Shown: one piece after another, positions 10,415 through 23,200 of the stretch
How positions within the stretch are numbered: the first letter of the stretch is position 1
Layout of the letters: the number at the start of each line of letters is the position of its first letter
Made by a program: the position numbers and the translations under genes
Source: Hypericum androsaemum
Lineage: Eukaryota > Streptophyta > Magnoliopsida > Malpighiales > Hypericaceae
Length of the DNA stretch: 64,000 bases
NCBI GenBank assembly: GCA_963995505.1
Contig: OZ023192.1
Coordinates: 1,952,001 to 2,016,000 of the forward strand
Direction of reading: 5' to 3'
Notes under the pieces: generated by a model
Databases searched by the model: none
What the model saw: only the letters and a program-made list of their open reading frames with translations
What the model was told of the DNA's origin: nothing

Positions 10415-13400
10415 GTTTATGAAGTTTGATGATCACAATCTAGAGGGGTGATTGGTTATATGAAGTTTTTTGATGTTAGCTAATAAATAGAGCTCACAAG
10501 ATCTAGTCGAAATTACTTACTAGTCAACCAATCTAGATTTACGCCATACAAAACTAACAAAGTTATTCTTAAGATCGTACTCGAGAGATTTAGTTAAACT
10601 AGAAAAATTCTATCAGTTGATCTCTATTGGTATATTTTCTTGTATGTAGTTTTCAAAGAAAAAGACAATTCACTGAAGTCTCTTTCATGATGGCAGAGAG
10701 ACTTTGACTGATTCAAGAGTCAATTTGTTCTATTTTTCTTCCTTCAATGCCCTCTCACGCAAGCAACCAAATTTCCAAGTCTTTTTCCTTTAACCAAAAA
10801 AATTCCAAGTCTTGCCAGGCAAATATCATTAATTTGACCAAGGGCACCACGCGTGGAGCAGCTGTACGTTTCTTCAATATCTTATATGGTTCGGATACTA
10901 TTTTACGTGGCTAATGATATTTTTTTTCAATCCATAAAATTTAAACTCATAATATTTTGAAACTAATTCTGATAAGAAAGGAATTCCATTTCTAATTTTT
11001 AATGATAATAGAAAGGAATCACTTTTCTATTTTTTTATTTGGAACTATAAATTAAATTTTGGGAATTCATTGGAAGTTCCCTGTTTGTTGGAGCTGATGT
11101 ATGTTGATATCACTGGAGGAGGTAAGGCAACCCCGTCCAAACAATTTCTCATGTTAGAAATTAAGGGATAACATTTTTTAGTTATTCGTCATTTATTGAA
11201 TGTTTGTCGAATTTAAAATCCATCGTATGCCATTTTCAATGTTATAAGATGCAAGTAACCTTGTACTTGGAGATTCTAAAATTGCACTCAAGTAAAACAC
11301 AATGCTCTTAAATACTATTTGTTACTAATCTATTTCGTGAAATCGGTAGATCCATATATATATATATATATATGAATAATACCAAATACTTGATGTGTTG
11401 CACCACAAGGCGTGTGTTTTCCGTTAGTCTCTCTCTCCAATAAAACGATGTCGGTACCAAGTTAGAGCCAAGTTGCGGTAAACATAGGAAGTAGAAAAAG
11501 GTATAAAAGAGAGCAAATTATGAAACAAAAATCACTACCGTCTCAACATAAAAAGAGCAAATTTGATAAGTAGATTTTTATGCAGTGAACATGTGTGTGA
11601 TACTATTGTTAGGAACAAAATGTAATTATGGAGAATAAAGAAAAACAACACAATTTCTTAATCTAGTTTATCAAACTAATCACGTCTTGAGCGCTGTTAA
11701 GTTAGAATTGTCCACTAATCTCGAGTTAAAAAATTACAATCATACTATCAGATATTTGTAGAAAAAAGACGCAGCCCTGGTAAAATCTAACAGTACGGAC
11801 CCTACTATAAAGACTTGGACTGATAAGAAGCCCCCAGGCTCCCAGCACCTCAATTAAGACTCCTCGTAGGAGATGTCTGGTTGGTCCATAAACTTTTAGG
11901 ATTTACGGACCCCATTATCCAATTCAACGCAGCCGTCAGGTCGGCAGAAGCATCTAGAGAGGCCCTTCTCCAAAAAAAAAAGCATCTAGAGTGGGGCAAA
12001 TTATCGATGGGAGAATAAGAGTGGCATAAATGGAACCCACAAACCACTAATGTCACGAAAACAAAGAAAAAGAATAGTAGCAGCATAAAATGGTCAAGTA
12101 AAACGGCAATCATAACACCCAAGAAATATGACATCCACTAGTGGAAATCGAAGACACAGGATAACCACTCTGCCAATTCCAACCAAGTAATTTTTTTGCC
12201 AACCGATCAAGGTTCACACCGATTAAATTTTTTGAATTTTGACAAAATTCTTCAAATACATATCAAACACTGTTACTACATTTCCAATGAATCAAACTGT
12301 CATTGTTCCAGTTGCCTCCTAATCTGGGCACTTTCGAGTTCAAGGTAGATTGTGCAGCTAGATTACTAACGATCGATTCTGCTAAAAAATACTACATTTT
12401 GCTTGTTGATTATATCGACGTAGAATCGAAAAATAGGTCTACCCCAAGTTGTTTCTTGTTGCGAAATTTAGTTTTTGTTCATTACGTTAAAATTCTAGGA
12501 AGAAATGGTAGCCATGGAGAAGACATGAGTTAAAGATTTGATCATATAACATTATAGTTCAACATATCAATATCTAACCGCCAAAACAGGTTCAACTGCC
12601 AAGGCATAGAGTACCCTTGACTCTAAAAATTAAGGCAGAAAGAAAGCTATTGGGCCAGAAAGAGAGTATTTCACTCCAATTTGCCTTGCGGCAACCCGTA
12701 TTAATTGCATTGTCGACATTCCCGACCAATATGAACTATGATGCTTGGTCCACAAAAGCTTACTCTCGAACATCAGAACCCACCAGACAAAAACTTAAAA
12801 ACCCAAAAACGTCTTCCAAGGTTCACAAATGTGCATGGGATGTGTATGTCCTGATTCCCGATGGTAACTATCAGAATGTGTCATGTAAAACAGGATACGA
12901 ACCTTTTCGCGCACATAATACGTATGATCAATAAATCGAGGAAACCATCACCGAAGCGGAAACATTATGCGTACAAGAAACATAATAACTCTCAAATCCA
13001 TCCCCACCTGGCAGTATATTAGGCTACGAATAGAAGATAGTAAACACTCAAAGCTAGTAACTGAAACCCAAGACAAGCAATCTCTAGGCCCCAAGACGTA
13101 ATATCAAGAAATATTTTGGCTATTCTATAACACCAAGGGGTAAGACTAAATAAGAATCCTGAACAAACTTTGAAGCCAATTAGTAATACAACAGAATAGG
13201 CCAGGATGGATCAAGATGCACTAACAAAACACAAGCAAGAAAAAAACAAAAAGATTAGCATGAGAAAACAACCGACAGAAGTTGCAGACAACAAACCATC
13301 AGAAAGCTCATACGCTATGTCAAAGGGCTCATCTGCTCAAATTGGCAAGTGGTTTAAATCAAAGCAGAACTTTTGAGGCACGACCGCAAGCCAGCAACTC

Positions 13401-14387
13401 AGCATATCAGCCATCAGCATCAAAACTGCTGCTACCATTATCAACACCCACCACATCAAGAAGCGCACTTGACAAACCAGCAACAGCTTATCCCTCACTA
13501 CTGCATTCTTATGCATCCACGAAATATTGTCATAACCAAACACGAATCCGCTACCCCTTCGCAGCTACAGTCACGATCTAGATTGCTACTCACTACATTA
13601 AGCAATGCAAGTCAAACTTCATATTATTTATGGGGTTAGAAACTACAAATATCCCCAACATAATAATGATACGAACATGTTACCATGGCCAACCACAGCA
13701 TCTGCTACACTCAGAACAGCTTTTTATGATTTGCATTTAGTATCAGCAAGAGTATCGATAACATGTCCAGCTCCCAACGCAGCATCAGCCATCCACCAAC
13801 TTAAATCATCACCAAGGATCACCACATTCCAGAATGAACATTTTACAGAATAAAAAAGCAACAAAAAACAACCACATGAGAGAATTGAGGATAATGACAC
13901 ATAAATGAAAAATCCTAACTACATCATACAAACAATGGACAGGGTAAACGTCTAGAAGTACCCCCTTCCCCAAAAAAAAACTCTTTTCTGGAGATATAGC
14001 GCAAATTCCTAAGAGGCCCATGGCTAAATACTATTGCCATGGACTAAACTAACAATCCACATTAAATTGCAAACAGATGTTAAAGGGCGTTGAAACAAAA
14101 TATAGAAAGGCATCCTACAATAGTTCATAAGAAAGTAGCGGCAAACCACATTCAATAGTATCCATACATTAGCCAGCCAGCTTGAGTTATGACCCACACT
14201 AACAGATTTAAAAACAAAGCAACGAACAAGTTCCATCCAAAAAGACCAGTCAGAAAACAGAACATTTTGAACTAGCATTAGATTCTGACCAGAAGCATGC
14301 ATGAAGCTGGATGTCCTCAACAGTCAACAATAGCACATCGTTCAAAAATGCACAAGCTTTACTGATCTCCTCCAAGGCACAAACATG
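10415..14387. other. intergenic: receptor kinase promoter side and SC35 3' region
   Basis: About 4 kb without a supported coding sequence between two minus-strand genes. The left part (10415 to about 11850) is the upstream side of the receptor kinase, AT-rich, with an (AT)n microsatellite at 11354-11373. The right part (about 12000-14387) should include the 3' untranslated exon or exons of the SC35 gene, which begins its last exon at 14390; how far it runs cannot be told by eye. The several 60-100-codon open frames here have no recognisable family and are not called. Confidence 0.45.
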
Positions 14388-16236
14388 TTACTGCATAAGA
14401 AATATTCAAAAGAGAATTAGTAAGGACCGAAATATGAAAAAAACCCAAAAGGCTAATAACTGTCATATCTCACCTCAGCATCAGAATTGAGCGGAGAGGG
14501 ACTACGAGAAGCCACCTTTCCTCTTGGTGAAGCACTTGGGGACCTACCACGGCTGCGTCTTTTTGGGCTTCGATCTTTCACAGGAGAGGCTTTGCCCGGA
14601 GAAGGGCTCCTTCCAGGACTTATGCTCCGCCTACCAGGGGAAGGGCTACACCAAAAGGAATAAATCAGAAGAGATGATGGAGCACAGAAAGAAATCAATG
14701 GAAATAGACTGAAGAGTGAAGACAAACTACCTGCCCACTGAACGGCTCCTGCTCCGACGCTCGTCATCATAGCGCCCTCGACCACGACCTTTTGGATAAT
14801 CAGGACTAGCACTGCGGCTCCTGCTTCTGCTCCTTCGACGGTATTCTTTGTCCCTTCCACGGGATCTTTCACGGGCATGCCTGTCCAAGCTCCGGCTACG
14901 GCTTCTCTTGCAGTAGTCCCTGTCTTTGTCATAGTCATCACGATGTCTGAACATATTGTGCAGCAACGCAGCCACAGAGACAAACAGTACAAATAAATCA
15001 GTGGCCACCAAACTACCAATACATGTAAGCTTAAATAAAGACCAAACATTTCACAAAAAAATAGAGACCGAACAGAATGTGAATGCACAGCTGGAAAAAT
15101 AAGATGACGAATTTATAGAAAAACTTGAATTTTTACTGGTTATCCAGAGAAAAAATCACTTTGAAAGTGAAATAATCAAATGAAACGGAATCTAAAATTG
15201 AAATTGTAGAGTATACCTTCTCCTGGGGCTGCGACTGCGGCTTCTGGAGCTCTTAGACCTGGGCACTGGTTCAATAATCCTTCCTTTTGAACTAAAATCA
15301 GGAACAATCAATGAGCAAAGACAAAAAAAATGCCTTCATTATAACATATAGATGGGACCAAAACAATCAACTTCAAGCCAATGATTGTTGGACCAATCAA
15401 GAACTTACATTCTCTCAGCATTGGGTCCGTACTTGGCAAACTGAACCGTTATCTCACGGCCATCAACAACTCTTCCTGGAAAAAGTTATCGAACAATCAA
15501 ATCAGTCATGCAGGACAAAATAATTACAAAAGATGACAAAACACCACATATATAGAAGGAAGCAGACTCATGAGACCAAAATGCGAACACATAGGACATA
15601 CCATCCAGCCGCTCAACTGCCTTCGAGGCCTCATCAGCATACTTGTACCTCACGAATGCAAAACCACGTGAGTCTCCAGTCCTACATCAACCGAAGGCAA
15701 GTTAGCACTAAGCTTCTCCATTTCCACAACCACGAGTATTCACATTTGGGAGCAAAAACGCATAGCACGTAGACCATAATAATGTGTTTCGATTATTTGA
15801 CTAAACCCCAACCAACGGGACAATTTCATAGCTCAAGTCCACAGTTACAGCTTTAATATCTACCATTTTACAGCGGGATAAAACCAGAAACCGAGTGGGT
15901 ATACGACCAGAAAATAAACAAATCTGAATTGAAAACACAAAGAGAATGGAAACAGAAGCGACCTTCGATCTCTAGGGATGAAGATATCGACGACCTTCCC
16001 GTACTTGTCGAAGAGAGGGAACAAATCGTCCGCTGTCGTTCCTGAAGAAAAAAACCACACAAAAAGGAAAACAAATCAGCTAAAAGAAACTCAAAAAGAT
16101 AAACAAAACGAAAAGAAAACAGAAAATAAAAGAGTCTCTTGAGGGAGGAAGAAGTCTCACGAAAGGTTATGTTGAGGACGAGGAGGGAGTAGGTGTCGGT
16201 GATGTCCGGCGGGCCCGATCTCCCGAAGTGAGACAT
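14388..16236 (-). CDS. SC35: SC35-type serine/arginine-rich splicing factor
   Basis: A nuclear pre-mRNA splicing factor of the SR family. Coding exons in transcript order: 16236-16161, 16041-15963, 15681-15602, 15475-15409, 15291-15217, 14946-14731, 14645-14474, then a stop codon at 14390-14388; all introns are GT-AG and the product is 255 aa. The start MSHFGRSGPPDI is the conserved SC35 N-terminus. An RNA-recognition motif spans about residues 16-95, with RNP2 LLVLNI and RNP1 RGFAFVRY. The C-terminal half is rich in RS/SR and SP dipeptides (from about 115), the domain that SR kinases phosphorylate. Arabidopsis SC35 is about 300 aa, so the RS tail is shorter here. The TAA falls directly after the last splice junction. 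The 5' leader carries a telo-box. Confidence 0.9.
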
Positions 16237-17207
16237 GGCTGTCTCGCTGGTCGGAGAGGGAGAAGCGGAGGGGGAGATATTAGGGTTAGGGTTAGCGGGA
16301 TGGAGAAAAGAGAGAGAGAAGAAGGGGGGAAAGAAAAGGGGGGAAGAGAGAGTAAGAAGCTTCTTGAAGAACCCCTCTCCTCTCTGGTGTTTAATGTGTG
16401 TGTACGTGTGGGTTGGCCTAGCACTGGATAAGGTCAAGTGGTTCGAGGTTTTGCGTCTGGGCTCGTTTAATTCTCATTAACTTCGCGTCTAGCGGGCCTG
16501 TGGCCTTTGGTCTCATTCGACTAGCCTGTTCGTTTTGGGCCGGAAAAGCCCATGCGAGTTTAAGCCCAGTATCTTTTGGTTAAACTAGAATAATGCATTC
16601 ACGAGTTGATCCAAATATTTATAGGTAATTATGGCCGATATTTATAATCAATGTTTTAAAAATTATCGAGAGGTGGCCATATTTACTCTTTTTTGGTTTG
16701 CCTAGTTTCACCGATGTCAGATAAGAAGTTTTTTTTAAAAAAATATTATTTTTCAAAAAACTGAATTTGCAGTTTGGTTTTGACTGACATGTAGCGACCG
16801 ATTGAAGAGGGTCAATACCATTTAAATTTTTTACAAAATTGGCCTGGTATTATTATCAGGTCACGATCACATGCTGACCGACCTATCACAGTTTTTAAAC
16901 ACAATAATTTAGAGCTATAAACTATGAACTAAGATCAAACTATCGGTAATTGTAACTTCAAATGAGATTTTAACAGATAAAAAAAAATTAAACAGAATAT
17001 ATATTCTATTGTATTAACTAATTTTAAGCTGTTAAAAATATATATAATTTGGTTTTAAACTCTAAAAATTAAAATTCTATTCTTTATCCACACAGACGGA
17101 AGTTCGGGTAGGCCGGTAAGGTAAACTAAACCCGTAGACCACAAAATCCCATACGTGTCTGTTTATTCAGATCTTCTCCTCTCCGCGGGTTTCAAAAAAA
17201 AAAACAC
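16237..17207. promoter_or_regulatory. divergent intergenic region between SC35 and PAA1-like genes
   Basis: About 970 bases separate the two start codons, which point away from each other. The SC35 side has a pyrimidine-rich leader (minus strand) with a telo-box at 16281-16295 and TGGGCC/GCCCA elements at 16536-16570. The middle is AT-rich and looks transposon-derived. The PAA1 side has a CT-rich leader just before 17208. Shared control of the two genes is possible but not shown. Confidence 0.5.
16281..16295 (-). promoter_or_regulatory. telo-box in the SC35 leader
   Basis: On the minus strand the sequence reads CTAACCCTAACCCTA, about 45-60 bases before the SC35 start codon. Telo-boxes of this kind are common in the promoters and leaders of plant genes for translation and RNA-processing proteins. 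Confidence 0.6.
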
Positions 17208-20200
17208 ATGGAGTCCTCACTGACCCTCTCAACTACTTCGCTGACCATCTCCACCATATCCAAGGCCATTAACCGTCATTTTTCCCAACCGCCTCACCTC
17301 CTCCTCGCGCGTCGCCTCCGATGCACTTCCCGCTCCTCCGGATCCTCCGCCTTCCCGCTCGCCTCGCCTCCTCCCTGCCTCAGAGGCCTGTACGCCGCGG
17401 CGGCGGCCCCGGTCCTCCGGCTCCGATTCGCGTGTGCCTCGGCTCAGTTCGGGACGGCGCCGGATGGAGGAGGCGGCGGCGCGGAGGGCGGCGGAGGAGG
17501 AGGTGAAGGAGGAGGCGGCGGTGGCGGGGAGGACGGCGGTGTCGTCAAGTCTGGTATCGCCGGCGGCGGCGGGACCGAGGATGTCTCCGCTATCAGCGCC
17601 GACGTTATCATTCTCGACGTTGGAGTAATGCTTCTGCTTACCTAGCCTCTATCTATCTCTATATGTGCACACGCGCTTCCGGCGCGCGTGGCCATTTTAT
17701 GGTTTGCTTATTTGTTGTTGTTTTCTGTACGCGCAGGGGATGAGTTGCGGGGGATGTGCTGCTAGCGTTAAAAGAATACTGGAAAGCCAAGTGAGTTTCG
17801 ATCCTCCTTTTTTTTTGTATTTTCTTTTTAATATTGAGTTCTTGAGATAGAAAACTTGATTCGTGAGTAGTCTTTGACCTGGTTTTCCACCTGTAATGAT
17901 TTTGTTGGGACAGCCACAAGTGTCGTCCGCTAGCGTGAATCTCACAACGGAGACTGCCGTAGTTTGGCCTGTCTCTGAAGCAAAAGTAGTGCCCAACTGG
18001 AAGAAGCAGCTGGGAGAGGCGCTTGCCAAGCATTTGACTAGTTGCGGTTTCACATCGAATCCCCGGAGTGAGTGTACTCTTTCGTTGTGGTGAACATTTG
18101 GACTGTTATTGATGTTTAAATTGAGGGCATTTACTTGAATTTGTGCGAAGATGAATGCGGTTCTGTGGTTGATTGGATTACATCGCGTATGGATGAAAAA
18201 TATCTGCTTCTCTTGTATGCACAGTCCCTTTTGGTGTCCCTTGCTTGACTCATTGTCACGGCAATAGAAGATGGTACTCAATGGAGATGGATTGCCTGAT
18301 GGGGTAAAAAGAGGGGTTGTGGGGCTCCCATGTCGTATTTCGTATAAATCTTAGTGGAAGTCTCGGCCCTGAGCGATTGGCCTCACCATGCTGACATACT
18401 TTGTTGCTATCTTGAGACCTGTTTTGTAACAAGTCCGGTGCAACATTTATTCTCATGTAGTGTTCAAATGTGAAAGATAGCTGAATCTCTAGTTTCAACT
18501 AAACTTCCCTCTGGAAGAGTTTCTTGATGTTATTAAGTTTTGCATCTGAGATAGAGCAGTCGACAGTACAATTACACTAGGGCTTGTCTGGTTGATTTGA
18601 GGTTTCGTGGGTTAGTGGCAGGTGAGGGAGCTATTGAAGACATTATTACTCCATAGGGTGCCTGAGACTTTTAATGTGGAGGAGACTTAGTTCTTAATGG
18701 TATGTGCCCTGAGACTATTATCTTTTATGCTAGATGCCAGATAGCAGGTTATTGGTAGTTGATTCTTATTATGTTTCTTCATTCAGTTGGTGGGTCTCAG
18801 CTGCTATCTGTGATCATTTGATTGAAGAAAGGGAATCTCGGAATGAAAGCCGGGAGCTCATCTACTTTTGAGAAATTTCGAGCGTAAATTGATGTCATAG
18901 TAATTTCTTTGGATGTAAAGGGGGAATCTAGTGTGCTCATTCTTTTGAGGTCCTGCTTTATTTCATGTATATTGGAGGAAGGTTCTATTATCCCAGAGAA
19001 TGCAATTTTGACATTTATAAGAGGGCCTGTTTTTTCCAAAGAAGCAGATGTCGGAACCAGAAACAATCTCTGATGAAAGCTTGTTGTCGTGGAATAGATA
19101 AAACGACCACTTGGACTAGACTGACTTTTTGGTTTGCGTTAGCTGCTTCTCTTCCATGCTCCTTTTTATTGGTTTTATAAGTTGTTATTTTCATGCCAGC
19201 TACTTGTCAGCATATTAGTCAGAGATGACTGGTTGCCATTTTGTTCTTAAGTATGAGTGATGAGTGTCATTAAAGTCCGATGATACTAATGTCAGTCTGC
19301 TACTATTATGGAGTAGCCTATGTAGAAGGAGAAAGAAATACTAATGTCAGTCTCCACATTTTTGGTTCCGTAGGGAAAATCACAAGTATCTATTTGACGA
19401 TAGGGCCAGCAGAAATAACTTGTTAACAATTAGGATTTGCAGGTCTGTTGCCTTTAAGTGGATTCCTACTACAATCTTCCCTAGACAAAATGTCTCTGGG
19501 AAATTCCTCGTTTAGAAAGTTTTTTGGTTAAGGTATAACTGCTGAAACATCTCAGAGTACCATGGTTATTTGTTAAATGTACTTTATTCATGACATACAT
19601 GGTTGTCTGTTTGTCAACTGTATTGGTCCTAAAATGGTCATTCATATGTTTCTTGCTTGATGCAGAAGCAGGAAATGAAAATTTCTTCAGAGTCTTTGAA
19701 AGCAAGATGGACGAGAAGAGGGAGAGATTAAAAGAAAGCGGTAACTCTTCGTAAATTTGATTCAGTTAATTTGGTTTGTTTGCTTCTATAATACTCATGA
19801 TTAGAATTTTTTAGGTCGCGAGCTTGTTGTCTCTTGGGCTCTTTGTGCCGTATGCCTCTTTGGCCATCTTTCACATATCTTTGCGGCTAAAGCTTCATGG
19901 ATCCATGTGCTTCATTCGACGAGTTTCCATCTTTCTCTGTCTTTGTTTACATTACTTGGCCCTGGGCGTCAGCTTATATTTGATGGAATCAAAAGCCTTA
20001 TCAAGGGAGTGCCTAACATGAACACTTTGGTTGGTCTCGGGGCGATATCATCTTTTGCTGTTAGTTCAATAGCTGCCTTGGTACCAAAGCTGGTATGCAA
20101 TAATTCCAATTATTCCTTGTATTGCTTTAGCTGTGTTGAATGTCTTGAACACAGAATCATTTACATGTCATGCTGTTTGGTGTTCTATGGCAGTTTCATA

Positions 20201-23200
20201 ATGTTTTAAAAGGATAATTATTCAAAAATTAAGTCTTCTTAAAGTGAGATAGTTATTCAGTTCATGAACTTCCTCACTTTTTGCATGTGGTGCATCAGTA
20301 CGAAAATGTTCTTCAGTGAAGTGATTTCACTGCCTATGACAGCTGAATAGCATAACAAGAGTCCAAAAAGGACTGACATTGCTTTAAACCGTTTTGCCTG
20401 ATAGGGACATCAAATCTTTAAGTTATAAAATTGGTCGACTTAAAACAGTATTACACATTCCTTGGAAAAGAGTTCTCGTATCTAACCAGGCTAACGTTTC
20501 TATTGAAGTTCCACATAATTTTGTTCAGCTCTGAGTGCTGGTATAGGAAATTCTTTTCCAGCCATAAGTTGTAATCTAAACTTTCTTCTCCAAGGTACTT
20601 CTTTATTGAATGTACTCAGGTTAAAGTATTTAGCCTCCACCAAATCAGCGTGCTTGCTTTTAAATACTTTAGCTTCACCTAGGAAGCATGATTGATGCTT
20701 TTTGCGAGACCATCATAGCTGTGTGCAAAACTGATGAACTGATAACATTTTTCTTTCAACTGAAACAGGGTTGGAAGACTTTCTTTGAGGAACCAATCAT
20801 GTTAATAGCATTTGTATTGTTGGGTAGAAATCTCGAACAAAGAGCGAAAATCAAAGCTACAAGTGACATGACAGGACTTCTTAGTGTGTTGCCTTCCAAA
20901 GCTCGTCTTTTGGTTGGTGGTACTGCAGATGACCTTGTTTCAACAGTTGAAGTACCATGCACTAGTCTTTCTGTTGAAGATCAGATTGTTGTACTTCCGG
21001 GAGTAAGTAAAGCACATGCTTTTTAATCAAACAAATTGTTTCTTTATCAATTTTTGTCCTTAATAATGTAACTTTTATCTGAGATGTCTGTCTCTTGTGT
21101 ATAACTTTCAAACTTTTTCTTATTTCCTCCTTCAGATGTGCTATCAAATCTGGGTTGCCGTTCATGCTGTATCAGGTCCTTTTCACATAGTCTACACTTC
21201 CTTGTTTTGTAGGACCGCATACCTGCAGATGGAGTCGTCAAAGCTGGTAGAAGCACAGTTGATGAGTCAAGTTTCACAGGAGAACCATTGCCAGTGACCA
21301 AACTCCCTGGGGTATTACTCTAATACATATCAGTTGAAATGTAAAACTTGGTGAATCAACATCCCACTGTCTTAAACTTGGTTTTCCGTACAATCTCCCA
21401 TTCTCTTATGTCCCAAAAGTGAAAGCATAAAGCAATTTATTTTTTTCTTCCATTGAAGTTTCAGTGTCTTTATGTATGATTCAACTTTAGTGGCTTGTGT
21501 TTTTGTTAGAGTGAGGTGGTGGCTGGAAGCATAAATCTCAATGGAACTCTTACTGTTGAAGTGCGGAGACCAGGTGGTGAGACTGCCATTTCAGACATTG
21601 TTCGGTTGGTTGAAGAAGCACAAAGTAGGGAAGCTCCTGTGCAACGATTAGCTGACAAGGTTTTTCTTCTCTCCTGCTAATTTGTCTTGAGTTGAATCTG
21701 TTAGTTCTTACAATTAATCTCTTGTACTGTTTGAGTGGAATTACAAGAATCGGATTGCCTCAAGAGTTATACTTCTTGGTGTATAGGAGAGAATGAGCAA
21801 TGATAGATATTTAAGGATTAATTTTATGGGTGCACACTTGCAATGTACTTTCCCAAAAGCTAGTCATTGAGGTTGGAGAGCTTGGCAATATCAACCTTAG
21901 ATTGGATCCCATACTTCCATGGTTGCATCCATCGCGTATACTAGACACATGACACTACCTATATGCTCATATCATGTTGCATTTGTTTTTCTTTTGTAGA
22001 TTGAACTTCTCTCTTGCTCTCTCTCCTTTGTTTTTTATTTTCATGTACCTTGCAGAAGTAAATGATGAAATCTGGTCTGTAAGCCTGTATATCAATGGAT
22101 AATTAAAATGGTAGCATAACTACTGAGATCAATTTTTTCACGGCATCTTCTGTAATCTTGTTTGTATTGCTAGGTGTCTGGCCATTTCACTTATGGAGTA
22201 ATGGCACTTTCAGCTGCCACATTTATGTTTTGGAGCATTTTTGGAAGTAGGGTGCTCCCAGCTGCTCTGTTTCCTGGAACTCCAATGTCACTTGCGCTGC
22301 AGCTTTCTTGTAGTGTCATGGTATTGCTCTTATTCGTACTGATCTTTATGTAATGCATATTCCTAGGGGCTTTAGAGTGATGTTCAGATTCACGACGTTC
22401 AATTCTGTGGTACTTGTGGCTATTACAAAGACACTTGGTAACAAGAGAGAAGAGAAATGTTATTTCTGCTTCAGGTTAGAAGGCTTGACCAGGAGATATG
22501 TAATAACAACTCCCTTGTCGTGCAGGTTATTGCTTGTCCATGTGCACTTGGATTGGCTACACCTACTGCTGTGTTGGTACTTCTAAAATTTGATTTTCTT
22601 TCGCTAGTATTGGAGTCGAACATTATACATGTAGGATACATGAATGCCATTTGCGATACTTCACCCGTTCTTTTGTAGGTTGGAACGTCATTAGGGGCTA
22701 CAAGAGGATTGCTTTTGCGTGGTGGAAGCATCTTAGAGAAATTTTCAATGGTAGATGCTGTTGTGTTTGACAAAACAGGAACCTTGACGAAAGGCAAACC
22801 TGTAGTGACAAAAGTTATCACTATTGGAAGTTTGAAAAATGCAGATGTACAGTTGAGTGTTGCACCGATTTCCTACTATCATCATTTGACCTCTGCTCTA
22901 TTTTTTGTTTTTTTACAAAAACCGAGTTTGCTGTAACAACATTTAGTTTGCTTTGATGTCATTTAGCTGCCTCTTGTACACGGAGATGCTTAGGCTTGAT
23001 GCTAACCACATTTTTTTATACAAACTTCAAGAGGGAATGGCTCAATCTGTTTGGTGAAAAGGCACAACAAAGCGAGAAATAGCTGTTATTTGTGTTGAAC
23101 TACTTGATCTTTCCCACAAGCTCAAGTGTGGAGTCCATAAGCTTCTTTATCTTGTTACTTGTGTTATAAATCAAGATGTCACTGAAAAGAGGCATCCCTG

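Noticed and set aside
11354..11373. (AT)n run as a possible matrix attachment or origin signal.
   Set aside because: A simple microsatellite; nothing else supports a special role.
12303..14320. Several 70-105-codon frames downstream of SC35.
   Set aside because: No recognisable domain, mutually overlapping on both strands, and the region is probably SC35 3' untranslated sequence and introns.
17659..18281. Minus-strand frames of 124 and 194 codons over PAA1 exons 2-3.
   Set aside because: They cross the HMA-domain exons and introns of the plus-strand gene, which has clear splice signals and the GMSCGGC motif.
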